The notes: a model not told the origin generated them from the letters alone. 64,000 bases of DNA from an uncultured Azospirillum sp. (GCA_900539605.1 UQCS01000001.1:1-64000), one strand, 5' to 3'. Shown: positions 8,869 through 18,453, counted from the first letter of the stretch. Translations and numbers: made by a program.

Positions 8869-9447
8869 ATGACAATGAAAAATTTTACACTCTGCCTTGT
8901 TTTTGCCCTGATGGCTGCTACCGCGGCAAGAGCCGAATATGTCCGCAAGACGGTACGGCCCGGATTTTTTATTCCGTCAAAAGAACTTAACCGCCGCGAA
9001 AAACTGCCGCCGTTTCCGGTTCGTCCTCAAATTGTCGAAACCGAAGCGGAAGAAGATATCAATTACGTTATTCCGGCACCGACCGTGTCGCCGTCTGCCC
9101 CTGCCCCCGAACCCGAATATCATGTTGTCGATGAACAGACACCGGCGGAAAAAGTACACGTCAATTTACTCCAGGTACGACCGATGGATGATGAGATTAT
9201 TGACAAGGAAAGAATGCTTCCGCACCGCAGCAACGAAAAATTTGACGATACGCTTGGACAAACCGCAGCCTATCAAAAGATCCGCCAAGATTATGCTGAG
9301 GATTTGAAAGCAATTGCCGAAACCGGCAAAGCACCGGAAAACGCCGCTGTTACCGCTGCTTTGCAAAAAATGAACTCCAACGACAGTATTTGGGTGGATG
9401 ACAGTTTCGGCATTGAAACAGAAGAAGAAACATCCCCGCAAGAATAA
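8869..9447 (+). CDS. Exported proline-rich hypothetical protein
   Basis: 192 residues (190 if started at the second Met, 8875). A signal peptide with cleavage after AARA is clear. The rest is low-complexity: a Pro-rich stretch (APTVSPSAPAPEPEY) and an acidic tail (EEETSPQE), with no catalytic motif I can see. It is transcribed divergently from the HExxH protein and ends at a strong terminator. It may be a periplasmic linker or envelope protein; no function is assigned. Confidence 0.65.
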   Translation: MTMKNFTLCLVFALMAATAARAEYVRKTVRPGFFIPSKELNRREKLPPFPVRPQIVETEAEEDINYVIPAPTVSPSAPAPEPEYHVVDEQTPAEKVHVNLLQVRPMDDEIIDKERMLPHRSNEKFDDTLGQTAAYQKIRQDYAEDLKAIAETGKAPENAAVTAALQKMNSNDSIWVDDSFGIETEEETSPQE

Positions 9448-9522
9448 TGCTTTTAAGATGTCTGCCCAATTCCGGAGTGACACTCAATAGACGGCTGCCA
9501 GATAACATCATGTTCAGCCATA

Positions 9523-9550
9523 AAAAACCCCGGAGAACTCCGGGGTTTTT
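9523..9550. terminator. Bidirectional rho-independent terminator
   Basis: Perfect 13-bp arms (AAAAACCCCGGAG at 9523-9535 and its complement at 9538-9550) with a 2-base loop. A-tract and T-tract make it work on both strands, ending the 8869 gene and mreB, which converge here. Confidence 0.88.
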
Positions 9551-9567
9551 GTGTTTTTTCAAACAGT

Positions 9568-10608
9568 TCAGTACATTGTCGACAGCACATTCTTAAACTT
9601 GGGCAGATTGTCCAGAGCACTGCCGGTTCCCTTGACCACGCAGGCCAACGGATTTTCGGCAATCGAAACGGGCAAGCCGGTAGCATTGCGCAAAACCTGA
9701 TCGAGGTTAGACAGCAAACCACCGCCCCCAGTCAGAACAATCCCCTTGTCGACAATATCGGCTGCCAGTTCCGGCGCCGTATTTTCCAACGCAACCTTAA
9801 CCGCTTCAACGATTTGGGCAACCGGATCGGCAAGTCCCTCCGCAATCTGACGTTCGGTAATCGTAATTTCCTTCGGCACCCCGTTCATCAGATCGCGACC
9901 GCGAATTTCAATGCTGCGCCCTTCACCTTCCTCAGGCGAACAAGCCGAACCGATTTCCTTTTTGATTCTTTCGGCCGAACTTTCACCGACCAGCAGATTA
10001 TGGTTGCGGCGAATGTAAGAAATAATCGCATCATCCATTTTGTCGCCGCCGACTCTGACTGAACGGGCATAGACAATACCGCCGAGCGAAATAACCGCCA
10101 CCTCGGTGGTGCCGCCGCCGATGTCAACAACCATGCTTCCGGTCGGCTCCGTCACCGGTAGTCCGGCACCGATTGCCGCCGCCATCGGTTCTTCGATCAG
10201 GCGAACTTTGATAGCTCCCGCCGCTTCGGCAGACTCCTGAATCGCACGCCGTTCAACTGCCGTAGACCCCGAAGGCACACAGATGATGACCATCGGCGAA
10301 GCAAACGAACGACGGTTGTGAACTTTGCGGATAAAATATTTGATCATTTCTTCGGCAATTTCAAAATCGGCAATCACACCGTCGCGCAACGGACGAATAG
10401 CCTGAATGTTACCGGGGGTACGCCCCAGCATTTGTTTGGCTTCGTTTCCGACGGCCAAAACCTGTTTTTTGCCGCGTATTTCCTCAATGGCGACAACCGA
10501 GGGTTCGTTCAGCACGATCCCCTTCCCTTTGACATACACCAAAGTGTTGGCTGTTCCCAAATCTATCGCCATGTCAGACGAAAATAAGCCCATAATCTTT
10601 TGCCACAT
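9568..10608 (-). CDS. mreB: Rod shape-determining protein MreB
   Basis: Actin-like filament protein that positions lateral cell-wall synthesis. The ATPase signature is at the start (MAIDLGTANTLVYVKGKGIVL), followed by phosphate 2 motif VVDIGGGTTEVAVISLGGIV and the adenosine motif GIVLTGGGGLLSNLD. Length 346 is standard. It implies rod-like growth. mreC, mreD, mrdA and rodA, which commonly follow, are not downstream; a terminator and the converging gene are. Confidence 0.96.
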   Translation of the reverse strand: MWQKIMGLFSSDMAIDLGTANTLVYVKGKGIVLNEPSVVAIEEIRGKKQVLAVGNEAKQMLGRTPGNIQAIRPLRDGVIADFEIAEEMIKYFIRKVHNRRSFASPMVIICVPSGSTAVERRAIQESAEAAGAIKVRLIEEPMAAAIGAGLPVTEPTGSMVVDIGGGTTEVAVISLGGIVYARSVRVGGDKMDDAIISYIRRNHNLLVGESSAERIKKEIGSACSPEEGEGRSIEIRGRDLMNGVPKEITITERQIAEGLADPVAQIVEAVKVALENTAPELAADIVDKGIVLTGGGGLLSNLDQVLRNATGLPVSIAENPLACVVKGTGSALDNLPKFKNVLSTMY

Positions 10609-10664
10609 TGTATTTTCTCTCCGGAGTTTTCTTCGTAATTATCTTGTTTTTTATATCATTACGC

Positions 10665-11606
10665 TTATTTGTGCAACATTTTATATTGCTTTTTAACATC
10701 ATTTATAAAATTGTCGTCGCTACTGTAACAACCGTTGAGGGTAATATCGGCTTCCAGCTTGTTGCGAAACCAGGTGAGCTGTCGCTTGGCATATTGACGG
10801 GTATGAAGCTTGGCGTTCTCCACCGCCTCCTGCTGCGAGATTTCACCGCGCAGAAACGCTGCCAGATCGGGAACACCCTGCGCCTTCATCACCGGAAGAT
10901 CGGGCGAAACATTTTTTTTCAGCAAATGACGTACTTCTTCCAAAGCGCCGTTTGCCATCATGATGCCAAAACGCAGATTGCAACGGAAATCGAGATCGGC
11001 TTTCAACGGCATCAATTTGATAACGAAAAAGCGGGTATCGGGAAGCTTTTTGATCATCGGACGAGTAAACCAGTCGGCGATAGAAATTCCGGTGCTGTGA
11101 AAAATTTCATAAGCGCGGCGAACTCGGGTGGTGTCGGCCGGTTTGACCATCGCCGCACCGGCCGGATCAACTGCCGCCAAAAGCCTGTACAATTCCGCCA
11201 CCCCGTTTTGCTCCAAAATACGCAACGCTTCGGCGCGAATTTCCGGATTTGTTTCGGGAATCGGTGTTGTTCCGTTGATGAGATTATTGAGATAAAGGCC
11301 ACCGCCGCCAACAATGATCGGGGTTTTTCCTTGCTGTCGGGCCTTGCAAATCTCAGTCGTCGCGTCTTCCAACCAGGTCACCACATTGCCGTTTACTTCA
11401 TCATCAAGATACTCATACAGGCGATGCGGCACTTTTTGTTTGTCTTCGACGGAAGGCGATGCCGCAATGACCGGTATCGACTTATATACCTGACTGGCGT
11501 CGGCATTGATCACCACGCCGTTCAATTCCAGTGCCAGATCAATCGCCAGTTGCGATTTTCCGGAAGCGGTCGGGCCGCCGATCACAATCGGGATATTTTG
11601 CGACAC
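10665..11606 (-). CDS. miaA: tRNA dimethylallyltransferase MiaA
   Basis: Adds the isopentenyl group to A37 of tRNAs reading U-initial codons. P-loop GGPTASGKSQLAIDLAL, the INADASQVYKS motif and HRLYEYLD are typical. I choose the GTG at 11606 (VSQNIPIVIGG) because GAGGAGG lies five bases upstream; the ATG at 11633 adds nine residues with no family support. The gene overlaps the end of ddl by 25 bases and would be translated with it. About 313 residues, normal. Confidence 0.92.
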   Translation of the reverse strand: MSQNIPIVIGGPTASGKSQLAIDLALELNGVVINADASQVYKSIPVIAASPSVEDKQKVPHRLYEYLDDEVNGNVVTWLEDATTEICKARQQGKTPIIVGGGGLYLNNLINGTTPIPETNPEIRAEALRILEQNGVAELYRLLAAVDPAGAAMVKPADTTRVRRAYEIFHSTGISIADWFTRPMIKKLPDTRFFVIKLMPLKADLDFRCNLRFGIMMANGALEEVRHLLKKNVSPDLPVMKAQGVPDLAAFLRGEISQQEAVENAKLHTRQYAKRQLTWFRNKLEADITLNGCYSSDDNFINDVKKQYKMLHK

Positions 11607-12499
11607 CGGGCCTCCTCTACCAGAATGCGGCACAAATCTTCATAGCTGCCGCCGGTATATTTAAATTGTTCCGGTACCAGCGACAACGGAGTCATACCGG
11701 GGTTGGTGTTAATTTCCAAAACCACCACGCCGTCATGCTCATTATACCGCATGTCGGTGCGCGAAACCGTATTACAACCGAGCGCTTTATGCAATTTTTC
11801 GGCATAGCGCAACGCCGTATTGTAAGCGGCTTCCGGAATTTCGGCAGGAATAATATGGTCGGTCACACCATCGGTATATTTGGCCCGATAGTCATAAAAA
11901 CCGCTTTTCGGCCGCATTTCGGTTACCGTCAGAGCTTTTCCGCGCAGAACACTCACCGTAAGCTCTTTGCCTTCGATATATTTTTCGATCAGAATTTCAC
12001 GGTCTTCGTCCTGATAGTCGACTTGCTGCAAATCGTCCGGGGTACGGATAATGTAAACGCCGACGCTTGATCCGTCACTGACCGGTTTGATCACATAAGG
12101 CATCGCAATCATGGTTCCGTTTTGTTTGAAAGCGCGCAAAGTGGTCTTTTCGCCAAACGGCACTTTAATGCCGCAGGATTGGCAAATCCATTTGGTGAGG
12201 TCTTTGTCCATCCCTACCGCCGAGGCCCTGAGGCCGGAATGGGTATAGGGAATTTGCATTAAATCGAGCAGTCCCTGAATTTCGCCGTCTTCACCCCAGT
12301 TGCCGTGCAAGGCGTTGAACACGACATCCGGTTGCAGCCGTTTCAATTCCTCCACCAAAACCGCAGTATCGGTCAAATCATGCTCGGTCACCTGATAGCC
12401 GGTCCGGCGCAAAGCTTCCGCCGCGCCCCGCCCGGTAATCAGACTGACTTCTCGTTCGGCCGAAAAGCCACCCATCAGAACCAAAACTTTCTTTGACAT
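11582..12499 (-). CDS. ddl: D-alanine-D-alanine ligase
   Basis: ATP-grasp enzyme joining two D-Ala for peptidoglycan precursors. N-terminal MSKKVLVLMGGFSAEREVSL and the D-Ala site, ATP-grasp loop VKPVSDGSSVGVYII, and the metal-binding EINTNPGMTPLSLVP near residue 270 are all present. 305 residues. In most relatives ddl lies inside the dcw cluster near ftsQ; here it has left and pairs with miaA. An overlapping start in miaA couples the two. Confidence 0.94.
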   Translation of the reverse strand: MSKKVLVLMGGFSAEREVSLITGRGAAEALRRTGYQVTEHDLTDTAVLVEELKRLQPDVVFNALHGNWGEDGEIQGLLDLMQIPYTHSGLRASAVGMDKDLTKWICQSCGIKVPFGEKTTLRAFKQNGTMIAMPYVIKPVSDGSSVGVYIIRTPDDLQQVDYQDEDREILIEKYIEGKELTVSVLRGKALTVTEMRPKSGFYDYRAKYTDGVTDHIIPAEIPEAAYNTALRYAEKLHKALGCNTVSRTDMRYNEHDGVVVLEINTNPGMTPLSLVPEQFKYTGGSYEDLCRILVEEARCRKISRL

Positions 12500-12576
12500 T
12501 TTGTAAAAATCCTTATATTAAAGAGTAATTATTCAGCCCGGCAATATAACAAAAAAAATTTAAGAAAGCCATAAAA

Positions 12577-13356
12577 TTGATAAAAAAATTTCTGGTCATA
12601 ACCTTCTTCGCCGCGATGGCTGCTGATGCCCGCGCCCTCAGCGTCAAACACGATTTCACGGCATTCATCGGCCCTTTCAACGCCAGCACCGCCGAATTTG
12701 AGTATGTGCTGCTGCCGCATGAATATGCCGTCCATTCAACCGTACGCACCAACGGCACTTTTAATCTTCTCTATCCGTTTGAGGCGCAATATTTTACCGG
12801 CGGCCGGATCGAAAACGGACACCTGGAGACAGCCGCCTACCGCTACAAATCCAAATCGCGTTTTTCCAAACGCAGCAAAGAAATGATCTATGACCGGAAC
12901 GGACAACCGGTTTACAGCATCAGCACCAAAAACGGCAAACAAAAAAAGAAAACGATTGAAGTCAGCGCCGACAACAAAAACACCACCAACCTGCAAACCG
13001 TGTTGGCCGCCATCGCCAAACATTACAACGAAGTACGTTTTTGCGACTCCGAGATGCGGATTTTTGACGGCAAAAAACGCTACAATGTTATCTTTCGCGA
13101 CGAAGGGACTGAAGAGCTGAAAGCCGATGACAATTCTCCGTTCTCCGGCAGCGCTGCCAAGTGTTCGATGTATATCAACAAGTTGGGCGAAGACGGCGAT
13201 GATTTGCTGTGGCAACTTTCTTCCGAACGACCGGTTTATTTTTGGATTTTGCGCGACCCAAAGACCACGGCACCGTTTATTGCCCGCATCAAGATTAAAG
13301 AAACCCCGCTGGGGGAAATGGACGTTTACACCACCAAAATAGAGGTAAAAAAATAA
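12577..13356 (+). CDS. DUF3108 domain exported protein
   Basis: 259 residues with a TTG start at 12577: this is the only start that keeps the signal peptide (KKFLVITFFAAMAADARA). The next Met lies inside the signal. The mature part (FEYVLLPHEYAVHSTVRTNG, YRYKSKSRFSKRSKEMIYDR, then NLQTVLAAIAKHYNEVRFCD) follows the pattern of DUF3108, a periplasmic beta-rich family of unknown role in Proteobacteria. One base separates its stop from the U32 gene, so they form an operon. Confidence 0.75.
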   Translation: MIKKFLVITFFAAMAADARALSVKHDFTAFIGPFNASTAEFEYVLLPHEYAVHSTVRTNGTFNLLYPFEAQYFTGGRIENGHLETAAYRYKSKSRFSKRSKEMIYDRNGQPVYSISTKNGKQKKKTIEVSADNKNTTNLQTVLAAIAKHYNEVRFCDSEMRIFDGKKRYNVIFRDEGTEELKADDNSPFSGSAAKCSMYINKLGEDGDDLLWQLSSERPVYFWILRDPKTTAPFIARIKIKETPLGEMDVYTTKIEVKK

Positions 13357-13357
13357 A

Positions 13358-14749
13358 ATGCAAACCGAACTTCTTTTGCCGGCCGGTTCACTGGTCAAAC
13401 TGAAAACCGCAATCCTATACGGCGCCGATGCCGTTTATGCCGGAACGCCGGACATGAGCCTGCGTACTCAATCGCAATTTTCACTTGAAGACATTGAAGA
13501 GGGAATTGAATTTGTACATGCCCACGGCAAAAAGATTTATCTGACTCTCAATCTTTACACCCACAACAAAGATATCGAAAAACTGCCGCATTTCGTCGAT
13601 ACCTTGAGGCGGCTGAACCCCGACGGCGTTCTGATTGCCGACCCGGGCGTTTTTCTCTATCTGAAGGAACATGCGCCGGAACTGAAGCGCTTTGTTTCCA
13701 CTCAGGCCAACATCTGTTCATATCAAACGGTTAAATTCTGGCAGTCGCTCGGCGCCGATCTCTGTGTGCTGGGACGGGAAGTTTCGTTTGAAGAAATGAA
13801 ACAAATCCGCGCGCAATGCCCCGACATCATGTTGGAGACCTTTGTTCATGGTGCCATGTGCATGTCTTATTCCGGACGCTGCCTGATTTCCAACTTTTTG
13901 GCCGACCGAAGCGCCAACCAGGGCAAATGCGCCCATTGCTGCCGCTGGCATTATCAATTGCATCTGCGGTTAAAGGACGGTACGATTAAAGATCTGGAAA
14001 TCACACCCGAAAATAAAGATATGTTTGAATATCTGGTTCAAGAAGAATTTCGTCCCGGCGAACTTTACGAGATCGTCGAAGATGAACACGGCGCCTACAT
14101 CATGAATTCAAAAGACCTTTGTCTGATGCCGCGACTGGACAGCCTGCTTGAGATCGGCATGCATTCGCTCAAAATCGAAGGCCGCAACAAAACCGAATAT
14201 TATGCTGCAATCACCGCCCGCAGTTACCGGCAGGCTATCGACGCCTGGCGCCGCGATCCGCAAAACTGGTCTCCCGATCTTTATATGCAGGAATTGCACA
14301 CTTTGCAAAATCGGGGATACTGTCTGGGTTTCTACGAGGGGCATCTGACCGCCCTCAGCCAAAACTATGAATACACACGTACGCTCGGCGATTGGCTGTT
14401 TGCCGGTTCAATTGTCGACTGGCAGGGCGATGATATTATTTTTGAAGTACGCAATTATATCAATTGCGGCGAATTCATCGAGTTTCTGCTTCCCGGTTCA
14501 CTGGAAAACATCCGTCTTACGCTTTCGCAATTTCAAGATGCCGAAAGCGGCGAAATTACCTCGAGGGTATCGGCCGGACAAGGCAAAAAAATTCGCATTC
14601 CCGCTGCAGCTTTCGGCACAGACGCTGCCGAACTGCGCCGGAAACTGCCGCAATACACGATTGCCCGCAAACCGGCTGACCTAAAAGAAGACAATGCTCG
14701 GATGCTTAACCGCAAAAAAGAAGAGTTTGAACAACTCTGCTCCGACTGA
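13358..14749 (+). CDS. trhP: U32 family protein, TrhP-like (tRNA uridine hydroxylation)
   Basis: 463 residues. The N-terminal barrel starts ELLLPAGSLVKLKTAILYGADAVYAG, the hallmark of U32 proteins; the cysteine cluster (MCMSYSGRCLISNF, then GKCAHCCRW) holds an iron-sulfur cluster in TrhP/RlhA. The C-terminal extension with LEIGMHSLKIEGRNKTEYYA and the length match TrhP (YegQ), needed for 5-hydroxyuridine formation at U34 of tRNA with prephenate. Some U32 relatives modify 23S rRNA (RlhA, longer) or act with UbiU/V (shorter), so TrhP is the best but not the only choice. Confidence 0.82.
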   Translation: MQTELLLPAGSLVKLKTAILYGADAVYAGTPDMSLRTQSQFSLEDIEEGIEFVHAHGKKIYLTLNLYTHNKDIEKLPHFVDTLRRLNPDGVLIADPGVFLYLKEHAPELKRFVSTQANICSYQTVKFWQSLGADLCVLGREVSFEEMKQIRAQCPDIMLETFVHGAMCMSYSGRCLISNFLADRSANQGKCAHCCRWHYQLHLRLKDGTIKDLEITPENKDMFEYLVQEEFRPGELYEIVEDEHGAYIMNSKDLCLMPRLDSLLEIGMHSLKIEGRNKTEYYAAITARSYRQAIDAWRRDPQNWSPDLYMQELHTLQNRGYCLGFYEGHLTALSQNYEYTRTLGDWLFAGSIVDWQGDDIIFEVRNYINCGEFIEFLLPGSLENIRLTLSQFQDAESGEITSRVSAGQGKKIRIPAAAFGTDAAELRRKLPQYTIARKPADLKEDNARMLNRKKEEFEQLCSD

Positions 14750-14783
14750 CCGGCACTCATTTTTGACTGTATCGCAATTTCCT

Positions 14784-15395
14784 TCAAACCCGCCGTTCGT
14801 AATCGGGCCCCGGATAAGAAGAACGCTGATAACGGGAAGTTCTCATTTCCCGGGCAGCGCCGTCCAACAATTCGGAAATCATCCGGCATTCGCGCCCCTC
14901 GGCGGCCGAACTGCATTCGGCACGCGCCCAGGCTTTTTTGAGATACGATTTTTTTACCGTCGGGTTACTGCTCTGCCGCGCCAACTCGATCAGTGCGGTA
15001 ATTTCGGCAATGTCTTCCTCGTTTTGGATGATTTTTTTGACAGTATCCAGCCACGCCGAAACCTCTCCCGCCTGTTTGTAAAGATCGGCTATTTTACGAT
15101 AAACCACAATCCGGTCATAGGGACGTTGCGCCCAAGCAAGCGAATTTTGATAGTATTCAACCGCCAGAGAAACGTCGGGATTGTTTTCGGCCGCCAGGGC
15201 GGCCATATTGTTATAGGTCCAGAACAAAACCGTATCACGCGCCGGTTTGTTTTCGAGAGCACAATTGTCTTTGTCGCGGCAAAAATCGGCCACCATCTGC
15301 CAGGCGGTCATTTTATCTTGCCACAAATCAAGTTTTTCGACCGCTTCGGCCGCTTTTTTATAAGCAATAAAGATATTTTCGCCGTTTTTTTCCAT
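14784..15395 (-). CDS. Helical TPR-like protein, function unknown
   Basis: 203 residues, soluble, no signal peptide. Alternating helices such as MAALAAENNPDVSLAVEYYQNSLAWA and VVYRKIADLYKQAG look like degenerate tetratricopeptide repeats at about residues 60-130, followed by an Arg-rich tail (TSRYQRSSYPGPDYERRV). It converges with trhP and is the last gene of the minus-strand series, 61 bases after acyP. No enzyme motif seen. Confidence 0.6.
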   Translation of the reverse strand: MEKNGENIFIAYKKAAEAVEKLDLWQDKMTAWQMVADFCRDKDNCALENKPARDTVLFWTYNNMAALAAENNPDVSLAVEYYQNSLAWAQRPYDRIVVYRKIADLYKQAGEVSAWLDTVKKIIQNEEDIAEITALIELARQSSNPTVKKSYLKKAWARAECSSAAEGRECRMISELLDGAAREMRTSRYQRSSYPGPDYERRV

Positions 15396-15456
15396 TCTAT
15401 ATCTCCTTTGTCACAAGATATGTGCAGCAAACGGCTTCTTCTATCGGCAATAAGTT

Positions 15457-15750
15457 TTAAATGATCTCAAATTTTCCGTCTGTAATGTCCGGCAAAAAAC
15501 CGCTGACGACCGGCGGCATGAAAGTAATGTCATCCACGCGTGCCGCCCACGGTCCGCGTTGACAGGCAACAATCATGCGGTCCAAGGCGTCTTCGTCTCC
15601 GCGCATGAAAATCTCAACGCCGCCATCCCCGACGTTGCGCACCCAGCCGGATATTGCACCGACTGAAACCGCCATCTGTTTGGCCCATCGGCGGTAACCG
15701 ACGCCCTGCACCCGGCCCCGGATTTTCAAATAAACGGTTTTAATTTTCAT
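15457..15750 (-). CDS. acyP: Acylphosphatase
   Basis: 97 residues, hydrolyses carboxyl-phosphate bonds. The signature GRVQGVGYRRWA (catalytic Arg) is followed by GWVRNVGDGGVEI (catalytic Asn in VRN), the complete active site. Its ATG shares one base with the stop of the ATP12-like gene (TGATG), so translation is coupled. Confidence 0.92.
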   Translation of the reverse strand: MKIKTVYLKIRGRVQGVGYRRWAKQMAVSVGAISGWVRNVGDGGVEIFMRGDEDALDRMIVACQRGPWAARVDDITFMPPVVSGFLPDITDGKFEII

Positions 15751-16247
15751 CAGCGCAAAAACTGCTCAATATCGCGCAACTCTTGTTTCAGGCATTGGCG
15801 TTTCTGCTCGGAAGCGCTTTCCTTTCCCCAGTGTTCCGATTGCCAAAGTTCTTCCAGATAAGCGGCGTCAAACGCCTGTTCGGCACTGATATGCCCTTTC
15901 ACCAGTGCCGCCGCCAACAATTCCGACTTCATGTTAACCGAGGCCAGATAAAACGCGGCAAGCTCTTTATCGGAAAGATTTTCCATAAAACATTTAAGAT
16001 TTGCCTGAGAAAACTCATCCTGTTCCGGCACTTCCAAACCGCGGGTTGCCGTATACTGGGAATTAAACTCCCGGTTTGCCCAACTCAGTACCGGACTCCA
16101 CAATTGTTCCTGTTTTTTGACCAAATCGTCATTGTTGGCCCAAAACAAAAGCGAATCGGTGGAAGCAAACTGAACCAGTTTGTCAATAATATCTTTGCGG
16201 CGGGTCTTGATTTCACCAACCGCCTGTTTAAGTTTTTCTGCAGTCAT
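15750..16247 (-). CDS. ATP12-like F1-ATPase assembly chaperone, short form
   Basis: 165 residues. The pattern FASTDSLLFWANN...LVKKQEQLWSPVLSWANREF, then LAAFYLASVNMKSELLAAALVKG and LEELWQSEHWGKE is that of the ATP12 family C-terminal domain, which assists alpha-subunit assembly of the F1-ATPase. Typical members are 230-260 residues with an N-terminal beta domain that is missing here; the codons upstream do not supply it. Position downstream of rluC is where alphaproteobacteria keep atp12. The call is by pattern memory and should be checked by profile search. Confidence 0.7.
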   Translation of the reverse strand: MTAEKLKQAVGEIKTRRKDIIDKLVQFASTDSLLFWANNDDLVKKQEQLWSPVLSWANREFNSQYTATRGLEVPEQDEFSQANLKCFMENLSDKELAAFYLASVNMKSELLAAALVKGHISAEQAFDAAYLEELWQSEHWGKESASEQKRQCLKQELRDIEQFLR

Positions 16248-16289
16248 TTTAAGTTTCCTGTTTTTTTACACCTTGTCTATATAACTTAA

Positions 16290-18428
16290 TTATTTTAACA
16301 AGTTCTTAATCAGCTGACGGGCATTGTTTTCCAATGCTTTGGCAGTATCTTTAGCTGCCGTAACACCGTCCCCGACCAACCCGGTCGCTCCCTGATATGT
16401 GCCTTGCGCAGCACCGGTTACACCCGACGGCTTGGGAAAACGATCCTGATAAGCGGTTCCTTTTAACGCGGTATAGCATGGGGCGGTATCTTTATCAAGC
16501 AATAACTGGGCACCGGCATAGGCTGGCCCTGCCGCAACACCGGCAATTGTCCGGAGAGCACCGCCTTGATCAAGCGAAATCTTAGGATTTTGCAGAGTTC
16601 CGCCGATCTGCACCAAATTACTCAATGCCTGAAGAATGCTGATATCGGTCATACCGCTTCGATAAGCATTGACGTTCAATTTCAATTTATCGTCACGCAG
16701 ATTAACCATACCGCTGCCGACCAGATTCAACTTGTCCGAATCGACGGCAATTCCTTTCGGAAAATCGATTTTTCCATCCTTAAAGTCAGCGCGAACCACC
16801 GCACATTTCAACTGTACCTTTTCTACCTTTGAGGTATCTATTTTAAGAATGCCGAGCAGCTGGGTCACAAAGTTATTGGTCAAAATCCGCAATTTTCCGC
16901 TTTGCAAAACCGATTTTTCAACAATGGCAACCAGATTGCCGTTAAGAGAATCAGCCACCGCACGATAAGTGGCGCCGCGCCCGCTCAGATCAGCGTGAAT
17001 ATCGCTTTGGCCGCCGCTTATAAAACCGAAATTATTGCCGTCTGCCAAGAGCTTTTTATGCAGCGTCTGCAAAATCAGGTTGCGGCTGTCCAGTTTTAAG
17101 GTTACTGACTGCGTTGCCGCATTGACAGTTGTATTAAGATCCACCATACCGGGACCGAACTTCATCTGTAAGGGATTGACGTTCAGCACGCCGTTTTTCA
17201 GCACTGCCGTCAGTTTGACATCGTCGGCGGTAATGTCATTGTTGACAATCAGTTTGCCGACACTGAGTTTCAAATCACCGTTAACAGTCCTGAGCAACTG
17301 ATAAGGAATCTTATCGTTGGGTATCATGTCGCTGGCGGCAGCGGTTTTGATCAGCGGCGGCAGCACAAACGCCGTCGGACTTTGAGGGTTAAACGACGGC
17401 AGACTGATTGACGGGCTTTTCAAATCAGCTTTGATATACGGCACTTTTCCCGCAATATCGGCGCTGACGGTCCCCTTGATGACATTGTTGACGACATTGA
17501 GAGAGGAAATATTCAACGACACTTTCTTGAGATCGGCTTTTCCGTCACCGATCAAAGTGGTTTCCGGCGCATTAAAATTGCCGGCCGGATTGTAAACATT
17601 GAGTTTAAAATCGGCCCGCAGATCATTTAACAGATCATAAAGCTGGGCATTGATCGATGCTTTGACATTAAGCGCCGCCACTTCTATATCGGCCGGCCAC
17701 GCCTGATCGGAACTGAACAAGCCGGACAGCGAACCGGTATTGCCGCGTCCCTTGATATCCATGCCGTTAAAGACCGCATCCCAGGTGATGTTCATCGGCG
17801 CCTGAATTCCTTCGGCCGAAAAAGTAAGACTTTTAACCTGCAATTTGAGCGGCGCCGAACCGGCAGCCAAATATTGAACCGTGCTGTCATTAACCGCAAC
17901 TTCACGCGCAATCACGTCGGACAGCGAGCTTAAAAATGCCGGTGCCGGCGTTGCTTTTTCTTCGGCATATGCCTCTTTGATCAGCCAGCCGCCGGAAACT
18001 GAGGCGGTTTTGGCCGGTTGCGCCGGCTGAACCGGTTCAAACGTCCAATTGTTTTTGCCGTCGGCAGCGGTTTCCAAATATATCCGCGCGCCGTTCAAAA
18101 CCGCCTTATCTATTACAATCTGCTTTTTCAACAGCGGCAGCAACGAAAATTTCAGTTCCAGCGAACCGATCTCCGCCATTTGCGAATTTTTGGCCCAGGA
18201 AGGATTCGACAACGTAACGTCATTGATGATCAAGGTCGGAATCAATGATATCCCCAAACTGGCGTCGCCTTTGACATCCAGTTTGCGACCGGTATGTTCA
18301 TAAACAATTTTTGCCGCATAGGACTTATATTTATTTAAATCAAAATTCTTAAGGAAAAAATATCCCCCGACACCGGCAATCAAAACCACCAGAACCACAA
18401 TTCCCAACAACCATTTCAAAAAACGCAT
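16290..18428 (-). CDS. AsmA family protein
   Basis: 712 residues from the Met at 18428, which has GAGGAG nine bases upstream; the longer frame to 18521 would overlap rluC. One membrane anchor at about residues 4-24 (LKWLLGIVVLVVLIAGVGGYF), then the AsmA start motif GRKLDVKGDASLGISLIPTLIINDVTLSNP and a long beta-rich periplasmic body with repeated short hydrophobic strands. AsmA-like proteins are bridge-like lipid carriers that support outer membrane lipid homeostasis. The C-terminal third contains the family's repeated strand pattern (GMVNLRDDKLKLNVNAY) and a Gly/Ala tail. Confidence 0.85.
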   Translation of the reverse strand: MRFLKWLLGIVVLVVLIAGVGGYFFLKNFDLNKYKSYAAKIVYEHTGRKLDVKGDASLGISLIPTLIINDVTLSNPSWAKNSQMAEIGSLELKFSLLPLLKKQIVIDKAVLNGARIYLETAADGKNNWTFEPVQPAQPAKTASVSGGWLIKEAYAEEKATPAPAFLSSLSDVIAREVAVNDSTVQYLAAGSAPLKLQVKSLTFSAEGIQAPMNITWDAVFNGMDIKGRGNTGSLSGLFSSDQAWPADIEVAALNVKASINAQLYDLLNDLRADFKLNVYNPAGNFNAPETTLIGDGKADLKKVSLNISSLNVVNNVIKGTVSADIAGKVPYIKADLKSPSISLPSFNPQSPTAFVLPPLIKTAAASDMIPNDKIPYQLLRTVNGDLKLSVGKLIVNNDITADDVKLTAVLKNGVLNVNPLQMKFGPGMVDLNTTVNAATQSVTLKLDSRNLILQTLHKKLLADGNNFGFISGGQSDIHADLSGRGATYRAVADSLNGNLVAIVEKSVLQSGKLRILTNNFVTQLLGILKIDTSKVEKVQLKCAVVRADFKDGKIDFPKGIAVDSDKLNLVGSGMVNLRDDKLKLNVNAYRSGMTDISILQALSNLVQIGGTLQNPKISLDQGGALRTIAGVAAGPAYAGAQLLLDKDTAPCYTALKGTAYQDRFPKPSGVTGAAQGTYQGATGLVGDGVTAAKDTAKALENNARQLIKNLLK

Positions 18429-18453
18429 CTTCGGCTCCTCATCTATCATCTTT

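Noticed and set aside
10608..11645. 345-codon plus-strand frame opposite miaA
   Set aside because: Antisense shadow; MiaA motifs are complete on the minus strand.
16397..18383. Plus-strand open frames opposite the AsmA gene
   Set aside because: They are short shadows with no ribosome sites; the minus frame has a membrane anchor and family motifs.
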